A stretch of 64,000 bases of DNA, from NCBI GenBank assembly GCA_002841155.1, contig PHEH01000011.1:30763-94762 (forward strand), written 5' to 3'. A program made the translations under genes and the position numbers. Numbering within the stretch: position 1 is the first letter of the stretch; each line of letters starts with the position of its first letter. Shown piece by piece: positions 44,138-53,752 of this stretch. The stretch is from Alphaproteobacteria bacterium HGW-Alphaproteobacteria-18. Lineage in GTDB: Bacteria; Pseudomonadota; Alphaproteobacteria; Caulobacterales; Hyphomonadaceae. The notes under the pieces are model-generated. The model did not search any database. It was not told where the DNA came from and was given only the letters and a program-made list of their open reading frames with translations.

Positions 44138-44632
44138 ATGTTTGTCCGCGCACGCATCGTGCCCGCGATCGGATTCGTGGTGTTTGTCCTGCTGGCGCTG
44201 TTCGGGGCGAGGTTTGCTTCTGAAAACGCGCAGGCCGCTACCGAACTCGGCGGTACCGTTTACTGGTCGGATGGCGATTCAGGTCGCCTGTCTGATGGAA
44301 CGAAGTTTCGTTTGCATGGGATCGATGCGCCCGAAACCGGCTCGCTGAAGCAGCGCGGCGGGGCAAAGTGTGAAGCTGAGCGCGCGCTTGGCTTTGATGC
44401 CAAGGCGGTCGCGGTTGAATTGACACGTGGCCAAACGGTAACCGTCAGCAAGGTCATGGGGCGCGACCGGTATGGCCGGAATGTCGTAGCCCTGTCGATG
44501 CAGGGCGATGATGTCGGCCGGCTCCTGGTGGCAGGGGGAAGCCACAGGGTATGGGATTATGATGGCGGTGAAACCAAGCCTGACTGGTGCGGCCCCTTTG
44601 CGGCCGGTGAGGGCAGCGGCGCTGCTCCGTGA
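44138..44632 (+). CDS. exported thermonuclease (SNase) family protein
   Basis: 164 residues. An N-terminal hydrophobic segment at about 8-25 (IVPAIGFVVFVLLALFGARF) exports or anchors it, cleavage possible near AQAAT. The SNase fold carries TVYWSDGDSGRL, KFRLHGIDAPETGS with the catalytic Arg, Asp and Glu, and VMGRDRYGRNV with the second Arg, so catalytic residues of staphylococcal nuclease are present. A Cys pair (KCEAE and DWCGPF) may form a disulfide. Cleaves DNA or RNA outside the cytoplasm. Confidence 0.88.
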   Translation: MFVRARIVPAIGFVVFVLLALFGARFASENAQAATELGGTVYWSDGDSGRLSDGTKFRLHGIDAPETGSLKQRGGAKCEAERALGFDAKAVAVELTRGQTVTVSKVMGRDRYGRNVVALSMQGDDVGRLLVAGGSHRVWDYDGGETKPDWCGPFAAGEGSGAAP

Positions 44633-44705
44633 ACTTTTCTCAAGGCACTTGTAAAGCCGGACCTTGCGGTTAGCCTTCCGGGCAGACTGCGGTAGCGAGG
44701 ACCGG

Positions 44706-45449
44706 ATGACTTCAAACTTGCTGAAGCTGGCTGCGGGTACAAGCCTCGCCTTGATGGTGGCGGCATGTGATGCGCAGCCTTACCGTTCTGATCCGGGTAA
44801 GTTCGATCCGCTCGTGTCAAAACCGGCGATGAGCGAGACCATAAGATCTGAACAGTTCCGCAGCTGGTCCACGTCTGACAGGGCTGCGTTCCTGGCCGGG
44901 CGGGTTATTGCCGCGGATATGCTCTTCCGGGCGGGAGAGATCGAGGCAGCGGCGGCGCAGCTTTCTGGTCTCTCGCAACAGATTGGGTCTGTTGAGGATG
45001 GCAAATTACAGTCTCTCGGATTCCTGCCTGCGCGGATTGAGGCTCTCTCCGCTGCGCTTGAGCTCGGCCGTCCCGAAGAGGAAATCGCCGAGCGGTTCGC
45101 AGACGCCGAGGCCAACCTGTCAGATGTGCTCAGTGCTTCGGGGGCTGAGCCGGCGGAGGTCGTGGCCTTTCTGATGCGGCAAGCAGCTGAGGCTTATGAT
45201 CTTGGCGTCAGATATGGCGATGTGATTGATGCAGGCGCGTATCAGGCGGCATACGGCTTTGCGGTGACGGCGCGTGATCTGATCTCGCCACTCGACGAAG
45301 CGGTATATGGCGATCTTCGCCTGGAGCTCGATATTCTGGTGCTGATGTGGCCGGCGGCGGGTCCATTACCGGACCGCACGCCACCGCCGGAGGTGCGGAT
45401 GGCCGAGCAGTTTGCGCGGGTAAAGCTGGCGCTCGCGACGCTGCCCTAG
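44706..45449 (+). CDS. helical lipoprotein of unknown function
   Basis: 247 residues. MTSNLLKLAAGTSLALMVAACDAQ is a lipoprotein signal (VAAC, Cys21). The rest is mostly helical, Ala/Glu/Leu-rich, with TPR-like helix pairs (AAFLAGRVIAADMLFRAGEI, FLMRQAAEAYDLG). No family recognised; an envelope assembly or scaffold role is only a guess. Its TAG and the TAG of the convergent TlpA-like gene both come from CTAG at 45446. Confidence 0.75.
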   Translation: MTSNLLKLAAGTSLALMVAACDAQPYRSDPGKFDPLVSKPAMSETIRSEQFRSWSTSDRAAFLAGRVIAADMLFRAGEIEAAAAQLSGLSQQIGSVEDGKLQSLGFLPARIEALSAALELGRPEEEIAERFADAEANLSDVLSASGAEPAEVVAFLMRQAAEAYDLGVRYGDVIDAGAYQAAYGFAVTARDLISPLDEAVYGDLRLELDILVLMWPAAGPLPDRTPPPEVRMAEQFARVKLALATLP

Positions 45450-46036
45450 CGGGCGGCCCTTATGGCGGCATCTATGAACTGCACGGCCTCTGCGGAGGCC
45501 CAGTCAGCTTCTCCGGCAAGGCGCGCGATTTCGAGACCATCGGGGCCATAGAGGATGGTGGTCGGGAAGCCGCGGACGCCCGCGCCATATATGATATCGC
45601 CGGAATCCATCGGCGCGTGGCGGAAGGGGATATTCGACGCGCCAAGTTCGGTCAGCCGGCGCTTGGCGTAGTCCACGTCCTCGACGGTATCGACGCTGAG
45701 GGCAACGATTTCGAACGTGTCGCCAGCGCGGGCTGTCTGGAGAGCGCCGAGGGAGGGCATTTCCTTTTCGCAGGGAGGACACCAGGTTGCCCAGTAATTG
45801 ACGAGGATCGTCTTGCCCTTGAAGATCTCCAGGCTCTGGAGCGAATTATCGGTGTCGGTGAATGTGCCGGCAGGAATGGGCTGGCCGGCGCTGCCGAAAT
45901 CCAGCTTCTCCAACTGGCCCGTCGCAAAGCGCTCCAGCGGATTTCCGGGAGGCTTTCCTGTCGCAGCGCTCATCAGCACATAGACAATCGCTCCAAGGCC
46001 GATCAAGAAGAGGCCGATATAGGCGTAGCGGGTCAT
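45446..46036 (-). CDS. TlpA/ResA-like thiol-disulfide oxidoreductase
   Basis: 196 residues. One N-terminal membrane helix (about 5-23, [19 protein letters not shown]) anchors a periplasmic thioredoxin domain with the redox motif [15 protein letters not shown] and the cis-Pro in [15 protein letters not shown]. Reductants of this type keep cytochrome c or other exported Cys reduced. Start at 46036. Divergent from argH 46 bases away. Confidence 0.92.
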   Translation of the reverse strand: MTRYAYIGLFLIGLGAIVYVLMSAATGKPPGNPLERFATGQLEKLDFGSAGQPIPAGTFTDTDNSLQSLEIFKGKTILVNYWATWCPPCEKEMPSLGALQTARAGDTFEIVALSVDTVEDVDYAKRRLTELGASNIPFRHAPMDSGDIIYGAGVRGFPTTILYGPDGLEIARLAGEADWASAEAVQFIDAAIRAAR

Positions 46037-46082
46037 GGGACGGCCCTTCACTGACGTCAGTTACAAGTCTGAGGATATGGCA

Positions 46083-47480
46083 ATGGCAGATGATAAAGGC
46101 CAGATGATGTGGGGGGGGCGTTTTGCCGCGACACCTTCGGCGATCATGGAAGAGATCAATGCCTCGCTGGATATCGACCGGCGGATGGCAGAAGAGGATG
46201 TGGCCGGCAGCCGCGCACATGCCGACATGCTGGCCGAAATGGGCATCCTCAGCGTTGCCGACAATGAAGCCATCCAGGCCGGGCTCGACGCCGTGATCGA
46301 AGAGATGCGGGCGGGTACTTTCCCATTCCGGCGGGAGCTGGAAGACATTCACATGAATGTCGAGGCGCGCCTCAAGGAGCTGATCGGCGAACCGGCCGGG
46401 CGCCTGCACACCGCGCGCTCGCGCAATGACCAGGTGATCACCGATTTCCGCCTCTGGACGCGCCGGGCGCTGGATGAGACCGGCCAGCTGGTGGCGGGTC
46501 TTCAGACCATGCTGGTGCGCCGCGCAGACGAGAACACAGGCACGGTCATGCCAGGCTTTACCCATCTGCAGACAGCCCAGCCAGTAACCCTCGGCCATCA
46601 TCTTCTGGCCTATGTCGAGATGTTGGAGCGGGATCGCTCGCGGCTGCTCGATTGCGCAGTCCGCCTGAATGAATGCCCGCTTGGCGCTGCGGCGCTTGCC
46701 GGAACGGGGTTTCCGATTGACCGGGATATGACGGCCGAAGCGCTGGGGTTTGCCAGGCCGATGGCCAACTCTCTGGACGCTGTCTCAGCGCGGGACTTTG
46801 CGCTGGAAGCGCTGAGCTGTCTTTCGATTGCTGCCACGCACCTTTCGCGGCTTGCTGAGGAGATCGTGCTCTGGACGAGCCCGCAATTCGGTTTTGCCCG
46901 GCTGAGCGACCAATGGTCGACAGGTTCCTCGATCATGCCGCAGAAACGCAACCCGGATGCGGCTGAGCTGATCCGGGCGAAAGCCTCGCTGATCACGGGG
47001 CATTTTTCGGCGCTTCAGGGCGCGATCAAGGCGCTGCCGCTGGCTTATGCGAAGGATCTTCAGGACGATAAACGCCTCACTTTCGACGCCTTTGACACGT
47101 TCAATCTCTGTGTCCGGGCCATGACCGGCATGATCGAAACCATCAGCTTCCGCCCGGACGCGATGCGGGCCGCAGCGGCCAAAGGCTTCTCAACGGCGAC
47201 GGATCTGGCTGACTGGCTGGTTCGCGAACTTGGGATGCCGTTCCGCGACGCGCACCATGTCACCGGCCGGATTGTGGCGAAGGCGGAGGACACGGGTGTT
47301 GATCTTGCCGATCTGTCCCTGAAGGAGATGCAAGCCGTGCACAGCGCCATCACGCAGGAAGTTTTCGGTGTGCTCAGCGTTGAAGCGTCCGCTGCATCGC
47401 GCACCTCTTATGGCGCCACGAGCCCTGTTCGCGTGGCCGAACAGGTGGCACAGTGGAAACAGAGACTTCGAGTGGAGTAG
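46083..47480 (+). CDS. argH: argininosuccinate lyase
   Basis: 465 residues. Splits argininosuccinate to arginine and fumarate. [12 protein letters not shown] at the N-terminus, [17 protein letters not shown], and [20 protein letters not shown], the fumarase/aspartase superfamily signature, are all intact. GAGGA seven bases before the ATG at 46083 favours it over ATG at 46077. It is the first gene of argH-lptM-like-lipoprotein-lysA. Confidence 0.97.
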   Translation: MADDKGQMMWGGRFAATPSAIMEEINASLDIDRRMAEEDVAGSRAHADMLAEMGILSVADNEAIQAGLDAVIEEMRAGTFPFRRELEDIHMNVEARLKELIGEPAGRLHTARSRNDQVITDFRLWTRRALDETGQLVAGLQTMLVRRADENTGTVMPGFTHLQTAQPVTLGHHLLAYVEMLERDRSRLLDCAVRLNECPLGAAALAGTGFPIDRDMTAEALGFARPMANSLDAVSARDFALEALSCLSIAATHLSRLAEEIVLWTSPQFGFARLSDQWSTGSSIMPQKRNPDAAELIRAKASLITGHFSALQGAIKALPLAYAKDLQDDKRLTFDAFDTFNLCVRAMTGMIETISFRPDAMRAAAAKGFSTATDLADWLVRELGMPFRDAHHVTGRIVAKAEDTGVDLADLSLKEMQAVHSAITQEVFGVLSVEASAASRTSYGATSPVRVAEQVAQWKQRLRVE

Positions 47481-47485
47481 TTCCC

Positions 47486-47719
47486 ATGAAACGTACCCTC
47501 GCCCTTGCGGCGGTTATCCTTCTCAGCACCAGCCTGTCTGCCTGCGGCCTGCAAGGCCCGTTGCAGCGTCCTGGCCCCCTGATCGGCAATCCATCCGGCA
47601 ATGTTGATCCCGCAGACCTGCCCGACGGCGAATCGCGCGACCTGCCGCAACTGCCCGACCGCCCACAGAAACAGACCGAGGATGAAGACGAACTTCTCGG
47701 CGGTCCGGGAGGCTCCTGA
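47486..47719 (+). CDS. lptM: LptM-like small lipoprotein
   Basis: 77 residues. MKRTLALAAVILLSTSLSACGLQGPLQRP: the lipobox SAC followed by GLQGPL matches the LptM/YifL motif, a lipoprotein that binds and matures the LptD-LptE translocon. The tail is Asp/Glu/Pro-rich. It sits between argH and lysA, which is the usual place in proteobacteria. TGATG overlap with the next gene. GTGGAG lies before the ATG. Confidence 0.82.
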   Translation: MKRTLALAAVILLSTSLSACGLQGPLQRPGPLIGNPSGNVDPADLPDGESRDLPQLPDRPQKQTEDEDELLGGPGGS

Positions 47720-47946
47720 TGCGGTTGCGCTTTTCTCTCGCGGCGACAATTGCCGCTGCGCTGCTTGCCGCCTGCCAGACGAGCCCGGATGTTCCGCAAG
47801 CTGATCCGGTTGCCGAAGAGGTGCCGCAGGTGGAGTTGCCAGCGCCGCCATCCTCCGATGAGCCGCGCGTCAATGAATGGGGCGGGGAAGTTCCCGAGAA
47901 CAAGCCTGCCGGGGATGTTGACGAAGGCGGTCTCGGCGACCTCTGA
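47719..47946 (+). CDS. second small acidic lipoprotein
   Basis: 75 residues. MRLRFSLAATIAAALLAACQTS is a lipoprotein signal (LAAC, Cys19) followed by an acidic, Pro-rich tail with no predicted fold (AEEVPQVELPAPPSSDEPRV). Translationally coupled to the LptM-like gene. It might be a duplicate or partner of that lipoprotein; function unknown. Confidence 0.7.
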   Translation: MRLRFSLAATIAAALLAACQTSPDVPQADPVAEEVPQVELPAPPSSDEPRVNEWGGEVPENKPAGDVDEGGLGDL

Positions 47947-47958
47947 CCTGGAGCCTGT

Positions 47959-49233
47959 ATGCATCATTTCAATTATGCCGGAGGCCGCCTCCAGTGTGAG
48001 GGCGTCGATCTTGGCCGCGTGGCGGACGAGGTGGGCACGCCGGTCTATGTCTATTCGACCGCGACCCTGGAGCGCCACGCCCGGGTTATCGCAGAGGCGT
48101 TCAGCAGCCAGAAGGTGCTGATCGCTTACTCCGTGAAGGCAAACGGAAACTTGGCGGTGCTAGCGACGCTGGCGGCCGAAGGCTGCGGCGCCGATGTGGT
48201 CAGCGGCGGCGAGATGCAGCGGGCAATGAAGGCGGGTATTCCGGCCTCGCGCATTGTTTTTTCAGGCGTCGGCAAGACGGCCGCCGAGATGAAGCTTGCC
48301 CTTGAGGCCGGTATCCACCAGTTCAATGTCGAAAGCGCCGGCGAGCTGCGCCTGCTTTCGAAAGTGGGCAGCGGCCTCGGCCTCAAGGCGCCGATTGCCC
48401 TGCGGGTGAACCCGGATGTCGCGGCGGGCGGCCATCCCAACATCTCCACCGGCAAGTCCGGCGACAAGTTTGGCGTGCCCTGGGGCGAAGCGGAGGCGCT
48501 CTATGCCGAGGCGGGGAAGCTTCCGGGCATTCAGGTTGTCGGGGTCGATGTGCATATCGGCAGCCAGATTGGCGAGCTTGGGCCCATGCGGGCAGCGTTT
48601 GAGAAGGTGGTCGCGCTGGCGCTTCGCCTGAGAGGGCAGGGCCACGATATCCGCCGGATCGACGTCGGCGGCGGGCTGGGCATTCCGTATCGGGAGACCG
48701 ACGCGCCAGCGCCACCTTCTGACTATGCCGCGATGATTGCCGAGGTGACAGCCGGACATGGCTTTGAGGTCATCCTGGAGCCTGGCCGTGTGATCGCGGG
48801 TAATGCGGGCGTACTGCTGACGACCGTGCTCTATGAAAAGGAAGCGCCGGACCGGACATTCCTGATCATTGATGCGGGCATGAATGATCTCATCCGCCCG
48901 GCGCTTTATGGCGCCCACCATGACATTCGCCCCTTGAGTGAACCTGAAGCAGATGCGCCAGAAAAGACCTATGACGTGGTCGGGCCGATCTGCGAGTCGA
49001 CCGACAAGTTTGCCACCGCGCGCACCCTGCCACAGGTGGCGCCGGGCGACCGGCTGGCCTTCATGTCTGCAGGCGCCTATGGCGCTGTGCTTTCATCGGC
49101 CTACAATGCCCGTCCATTGGTTCCCGAAGTCCTGGTCAGTGGTGATCGCTACAGCGTTGTGCGCCGCCGGCCGGACTTTGAAGAAATGACAATGCTGGAA
49201 GAGGTGCCGGATTGGATCAGGGCGAAGGCCTGA
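47959..49233 (+). CDS. lysA: diaminopimelate decarboxylase
   Basis: 424 residues. PLP enzyme for the last lysine step. AYSVKANGNLAVLATL holds the PLP Lys (about 56-62), HIGSQIGEL, DVGGGLGIPY, EPGRVIAGNAG and GPICESTDKFA are conserved, with the catalytic Cys in CEST. Starts 12 bases after the second small lipoprotein. The last bases overlap the TTG start of the next gene. Confidence 0.96.
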   Translation: MHHFNYAGGRLQCEGVDLGRVADEVGTPVYVYSTATLERHARVIAEAFSSQKVLIAYSVKANGNLAVLATLAAEGCGADVVSGGEMQRAMKAGIPASRIVFSGVGKTAAEMKLALEAGIHQFNVESAGELRLLSKVGSGLGLKAPIALRVNPDVAAGGHPNISTGKSGDKFGVPWGEAEALYAEAGKLPGIQVVGVDVHIGSQIGELGPMRAAFEKVVALALRLRGQGHDIRRIDVGGGLGIPYRETDAPAPPSDYAAMIAEVTAGHGFEVILEPGRVIAGNAGVLLTTVLYEKEAPDRTFLIIDAGMNDLIRPALYGAHHDIRPLSEPEADAPEKTYDVVGPICESTDKFATARTLPQVAPGDRLAFMSAGAYGAVLSSAYNARPLVPEVLVSGDRYSVVRRRPDFEEMTMLEEVPDWIRAKA

Positions 49234-51869
49234 ACACGCTGGGGAAGAAGCTTGCGGCCACGCGCCGCCGGCTGACACTTCTGGCGCTGGGCCGTGCCTG
49301 GTGGCCGGCGTGTGTGTTCATTGCTCTGTTTCTGGCGCTTGCGCTTGCCGGGGTTTTTGACCGGCTGAGCAGTTTCCTGGCGGCGGCGATCCTGCCTGTC
49401 CTGATGCTCACAGGCGTTGGCCTTGTCTGGCTGTCCTGGCGACGATATCGCAAACCGGCAGAGACGGATGTGGTTCGCGCGCTTGAGGGCCAGTCGGAAC
49501 TGCGTCCGGTAAGCTCACTGACAGATCGCCCGGCTGACCCTTCTGCGGGGCCAGCCCATCTCTGGCAGGCGCACCGGGCAAGACTGCTCTCCGAAATCAG
49601 TAATCTTCGCCTGCCGGGTTTCTCGGCAGAATGGGGCGCGCTTGACCCCTATCGCCTCCGCTATCTTGTGCCGCTTGCGGTTGTCGCGCTGGCTGTGATT
49701 GCCGGTCCAGCTGGGCCGGGGCGTGTTGCGCGGGCGATCAGCCCCGACCTTGGCGCCCTCGCTGGGGCAGATCGTATGATCGTGGAGGCATGGGTGACGC
49801 CCCCTGACTATACAGGCCGCGCGCCAATCTTTCTGCAGGCAGGCATGAAAGATGTACGTGTGCCGATTGGATCTGAAGTGACGTTGCGCACCCAGGCCCC
49901 CTCTTCACCAAAGCTGATACTGCGCGGGGATAAGCGCAAGACGATGCGGTTTAAGCAAACGCCGGAAGGTGCATATGAGGCGCGCGCGCGGATTGATGGC
50001 GATACGCGCCTCACCGTGAACTGGTGGGGGGAGCGGGCGCGGTGGAGCTTTGTAACGCTTCCGGATGAGGCCCCTCTGATCATGTTTGATGCGCTGCCCG
50101 AGCCGGGGCCGCGGGATCAGGTGCAGTTCAAATGGAAGGCGGGTGATGACTACGGCGTAGCCGCCGTGGAGCTGGCTATCCGTCTGCGCGAGCCGCATCC
50201 GGCTGCTCCGGATGCTGAAGACCGGGTGCCTGTGCCCATGCCGGGGGCTGCCGGGGCCAAGGAAATGTCTGCGACGGCATCGCTGGACCTTACCCGTCAT
50301 CGCTGGGCTGGTCTTCCGGTAGACCTCCAGCTAGTTGCCCGGGATGGCGCAGGCCAGGAGGGGGGCAGCGAGTCTGTGCCCTTTATTCTTCCGGAGAAGC
50401 TGTTTCTCGACCCGCTGGCGAAGGCCGCACAGGAAGCACGTGTGACCGTGCTGCGGGAACCCCGGCCGTATGCGGATCTTACAAGGAACCAGCAGGCCCT
50501 CACTCATGAGGCGATCAACACAGCAGCAACTGGACGCCTTGATGCTGCGCCTGAAGGCGTGCGCCAGGCAGCGCTGATGCTTGATGCCGTTACCTATCGC
50601 GGCGAAATGTTCATTAATGACCTTGGCGCCTTCATGGGCTTGCGCATGGCGCTTGGCACGTTGCAGTCGGCAGGAACCAAGAGGGAGGCGGACGCGATTG
50701 AGCCCCTGCTATGGTCGATTGCCCTGAAGCTTGAATATGGAAGCGTCGCGGATGCGCGGGCCCGGCTGGAAGCGGCAAGGGCTGCGCTGGAGCGTGCTCT
50801 CCGGGATGGTGCGTCGGAAGCGGAAATCCGCAGATTGATGGAAGCATTTCGGGACGCAGCCAATGAGTATCTCGCCGCAAAGATGGCAGAGGCAATGGCG
50901 GGCGGACTGGATGGCGCCGGACAGCAGGAAGATGGCCGGGCGCAGGCAGGCGGCGATTCTCTGGGGGGGCAGGATTTCGAGGATATGCTGAACGCCTTGC
51001 AGGATCTCACCGAGACCGGGGCTGCCGAACAGGCGCGCCAGCTGCTTTCCGACATCACCAATCTTCTCGAAAATCTCGAATTTCAGCGCGGTCAGGGACA
51101 GGGCGACGGCCTGCCTGGCGCGCAGGCTGAGGGCGAAGAAGGCGATCTGCCGCCCGAAGAGCAGGCGATGACGGACGCCATGCGGCGCCTTTCCGAAATC
51201 CTCCGTGAACAGCGCCAGCTCAATGACGACACCCTTGCCCAGCAACGCGGCGAGCAGTCAGGCCGGATGGGCCAGCAGCCTGGTGAGAGCGGAAATATGG
51301 AAGGCCAGGGTACAGGCGAGAGTGGCGAGCCGGGTCAGGATGGCGGCGGCGCGCGGCCGGGCGAAGGCGAGCCCGGAAACGGCCGGGGCGGCACGCTGGC
51401 AGAACGGCAGGCTGAACTCGGCCGGCTCGTGGATGAGCTGGCGCGGCGTGGAACCAATAGCGGCGAAGAGGGCGCAGGCGTTCCGGGCGCGGGCATCGAC
51501 ACGGAAACCCTGCGCGCGATCCTTGAGGCGCAGCGCAGAGCAGAGCGCGCCCTTGAGGGCGGCAATGAAGGTCGCGCGGTGATGGACCAGGAACGGGCGA
51601 CGCAGATGTTATCTGAACTGTCTCGCGAGATGGCAAAACAGATTGACCAGATGCGGGCCAGCCGGCTGGGCGAGCAGGGACAGAATTCGAACGACCCGCT
51701 TGGCCGGGCCCTTACCGGGGCGGGCAATGACGGGCAAGGCGTAGAGATTCCGTCAGAGTCCGAGCGCCAGCGCGCCAAGGATATTCTTGACGAACTCCGC
51801 CGCCGCTATGGCGAGGCCGAGGATGAGGAAGAACGCGAATATCTTCGCCGCCTGTTGGAGCGGTTCTGA
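49212..51869 (+). CDS. TIGR02302/DUF4175 family protein
   Basis: 885 residues. Two membrane helices near the N-terminus (about 26-52 and 56-75: FIALFLALALAGVF, FLAAAILPVLMLTG) and another around 145-165, then a large periplasmic-looking region, and a C-terminal third that is low in complexity and rich in Gly, Gln and Glu (about 560-750). The order lysA then TIGR02302 is found in many alphaproteobacteria; function unknown. A TTG start at 49212 overlaps lysA by 22 bases; a start further in is possible. Confidence 0.85.
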   Translation: MDQGEGLNTLGKKLAATRRRLTLLALGRAWWPACVFIALFLALALAGVFDRLSSFLAAAILPVLMLTGVGLVWLSWRRYRKPAETDVVRALEGQSELRPVSSLTDRPADPSAGPAHLWQAHRARLLSEISNLRLPGFSAEWGALDPYRLRYLVPLAVVALAVIAGPAGPGRVARAISPDLGALAGADRMIVEAWVTPPDYTGRAPIFLQAGMKDVRVPIGSEVTLRTQAPSSPKLILRGDKRKTMRFKQTPEGAYEARARIDGDTRLTVNWWGERARWSFVTLPDEAPLIMFDALPEPGPRDQVQFKWKAGDDYGVAAVELAIRLREPHPAAPDAEDRVPVPMPGAAGAKEMSATASLDLTRHRWAGLPVDLQLVARDGAGQEGGSESVPFILPEKLFLDPLAKAAQEARVTVLREPRPYADLTRNQQALTHEAINTAATGRLDAAPEGVRQAALMLDAVTYRGEMFINDLGAFMGLRMALGTLQSAGTKREADAIEPLLWSIALKLEYGSVADARARLEAARAALERALRDGASEAEIRRLMEAFRDAANEYLAAKMAEAMAGGLDGAGQQEDGRAQAGGDSLGGQDFEDMLNALQDLTETGAAEQARQLLSDITNLLENLEFQRGQGQGDGLPGAQAEGEEGDLPPEEQAMTDAMRRLSEILREQRQLNDDTLAQQRGEQSGRMGQQPGESGNMEGQGTGESGEPGQDGGGARPGEGEPGNGRGGTLAERQAELGRLVDELARRGTNSGEEGAGVPGAGIDTETLRAILEAQRRAERALEGGNEGRAVMDQERATQMLSELSREMAKQIDQMRASRLGEQGQNSNDPLGRALTGAGNDGQGVEIPSESERQRAKDILDELRRRYGEAEDEEEREYLRRLLERF

Positions 51870-51936
51870 TCTCTCGCTTGCGGGGCCGCCAGTCCCGTGA
51901 TCTCTTTCCGGCAAAAGAACACCGGGAGGACGTAAG

Positions 51937-52899
51937 ATGGCCGCGCGCTGGGAATATACCAAGGGTCTCAAGGATATTGGCAATGGGCTTTATGCCTGGC
52001 TGCAGCCTGATGGGGGCTGGGGCTGGTCGAATGCCGGGCTGATCCGTGATGGGGAGGCGTCGCTGCTGGTGGATACGCTTTTCGACATGGCGCTGACGCG
52101 CCAGATGCTGGACGCCATGGCGGATGCAACCGGTATCAAGGCGGAGAAGATCGGCACCATCGTCAACACCCATGCCAATGGTGATCATTGCCATGGCAAT
52201 GGATGCTGTCCGCAGGCGGAGATCATCGCCTCTGAAGCGAGCGCGAAAGAGATGGCCGAAGTGCCCCCCGCGATGCTGGCGCAGTTCAAGAAGATGGGCG
52301 CCCAGCTTGGCCCGGCCGGCAGCTATTTTGCGGATATCTTCGCGCCGTTTGATTTTGAGAATGTCGACGAGCGGGCGCCGACGAAAACGTTTTCAGGCGC
52401 GTTGGATCTGAAGGTGGGTGACAAGGCCGTGCGGCTGATTGAAGTTGGTCCGGCGCATACCGGCGGAGATGTGCTGGTGCATGTGCCGGGAGACAGGACC
52501 GTGTTCACCGGCGACATTCTGTTTATTGATGGCACGCCGCTGATGTGGGCCGGGCCGGTGGCGAACTGGATCAAGGCTTGCGAAACGATCATAGACATGG
52601 ATGTCGATGTGATTGTGCCCGGTCATGGTCCTGTGACGGACAAGGCAGGCGTGCGCCGCGTGGCGGAGTATCTCGCTTTTGTTGACCGGGAGGCGCGCAA
52701 ACGCTTCGATGCCGGGCTTGGCGTGCGCGAGGCGGCGCTGGATATTGCGCTCGGCGACTATGCGGGCTGGGGCGATGCAGAGCGGATCGCCGTCAATGTG
52801 GACAGTCTTTACCGGGAGTATCGCGGCGACGGGAAGATGACGCCCGTGATCGAGCTGTTCGCACTCATGTCCGAGGTGCGGGACGCGCAGCGCCGCTGA
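51937..52899 (+). CDS. MBL-fold metallohydrolase with HxNxDH motif
   Basis: 320 residues. Metallo-beta-lactamase fold: SNAGLIRDGEASLLVDTLFD, THANGDHCHGN (the zinc motif HxHxDH with Asn in the second position), GPAHTGGDV, FTGDILF and VPGHGPV are the five MBL motifs. Such THANGDH proteins are a recognised group; the Asn makes two-metal binding uncertain. Substrate unknown. GGGAGG stands before the ATG. It follows a 67-base gap after TIGR02302. Confidence 0.85.
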   Translation: MAARWEYTKGLKDIGNGLYAWLQPDGGWGWSNAGLIRDGEASLLVDTLFDMALTRQMLDAMADATGIKAEKIGTIVNTHANGDHCHGNGCCPQAEIIASEASAKEMAEVPPAMLAQFKKMGAQLGPAGSYFADIFAPFDFENVDERAPTKTFSGALDLKVGDKAVRLIEVGPAHTGGDVLVHVPGDRTVFTGDILFIDGTPLMWAGPVANWIKACETIIDMDVDVIVPGHGPVTDKAGVRRVAEYLAFVDREARKRFDAGLGVREAALDIALGDYAGWGDAERIAVNVDSLYREYRGDGKMTPVIELFALMSEVRDAQRR

Positions 52900-52902
52900 C
52901 GA

Positions 52903-53475
52903 TCAGCGGTTCGCGCCGGGCACCCATTTCACGTCATCGGCGCCGTCATTGTTGGCGGCGCGCCCGGCAACGAACAGCCAGTCCGACAGCCGGTTGATGA
53001 AGGCGAGGGCTTCTGCGGTCACCGGTTCATTCTCAAGGCCCGCAAGCTCGGCCATGCAACGCTCTGCGCGGCGGCAGAGGGTGCGCGCCACGTGCAGCTG
53101 CGCGGCGAGCCTTGATCCACCCGGCAGGATGAAACTGTCGAGCGGGGCAATCGATGCGTTCATCGCGTCGATCTCTTCTTCCAGGCGCGTGACCTGCACG
53201 GAGATAATGCGCAGCGGCGTCCATTCCAGCACGCGGCCGCGATCGGGCGTGGCAAGGTCGGCGCCAAGATCAAACAGGTCGTTCTGGATACGGCGGATCT
53301 GGGCGAGCATGTCACCCTTGGCGTCCAGCGCGGCGACGCCGAGGGCGGCGTTGAGCTCATCCACCGTGCCGTAAGCGGCCACGCGCGGATGCCATTTAGG
53401 CACTTTCTCGCCGGTTGAGAGGCTGGTTTGCCCTTTATCACCCGTGCGGGTGTAGATCTTGTCGATGCGGACCAT
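52903..53475 (-). CDS. cob(I)alamin adenosyltransferase, PduO type
   Basis: 190 residues. Transfers adenosyl from ATP to cob(I)alamin. TRTGDKGQTSL at about 9-19 is the ATP loop, YGTVDELNAALG, LARTLCRRAERC-like VARTLCRRAERCM and LNRLSDWLF-like FINRLSDWLFVAGR are the PduO signatures. Together with cobS/cobT it shows that the cell handles B12. Convergent with the MBL gene, 4 bases apart; transcribed with the HIG1-like gene 19 bases upstream. Confidence 0.94.
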   Translation of the reverse strand: MVRIDKIYTRTGDKGQTSLSTGEKVPKWHPRVAAYGTVDELNAALGVAALDAKGDMLAQIRRIQNDLFDLGADLATPDRGRVLEWTPLRIISVQVTRLEEEIDAMNASIAPLDSFILPGGSRLAAQLHVARTLCRRAERCMAELAGLENEPVTAEALAFINRLSDWLFVAGRAANNDGADDVKWVPGANR

Positions 53476-53493
53476 GGCCGGGGTTCCTCCCTG

Positions 53494-53706
53494 TCAGCCG
53501 CCGAACTTGATGGCGCCAGCAGCGATACCAATGAGAACCAGGAAGGCAATGGCAATGGCCTGGAAGATGACGCGCATCCGCATCAACTTGTTGGAGCGGC
53601 TGACCTGATTGCCATCCCGGCGCGCCAGATTGGCAACGCCGATGATCAGAACCACCGCGACGGCCGCGAGCGCGACATAGAAGCCGATTGTCAGGAATTG
53701 TTGCAT
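53494..53706 (-). CDS. HIG1-domain twin-transmembrane protein
   Basis: 70 residues with two membrane helices, about 6-28 and 48-66, separated by a basic loop RRDGNQVSRSNKLMRMRVIFQA, the HIG1 pattern found in proteins that bind respiratory complexes. Start at 53706 excludes a longer frame up to 53775 that lacks family support. Between EI24 and PduO genes, all in the same direction. Confidence 0.85.
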   Translation of the reverse strand: MQQFLTIGFYVALAAVAVVLIIGVANLARRDGNQVSRSNKLMRMRVIFQAIAIAFLVLIGIAAGAIKFGG

Positions 53707-53752
53707 GGCGTTTCGCCTTTCAGCCTGTGTAGGGGATAATACTAGTTCGCTC

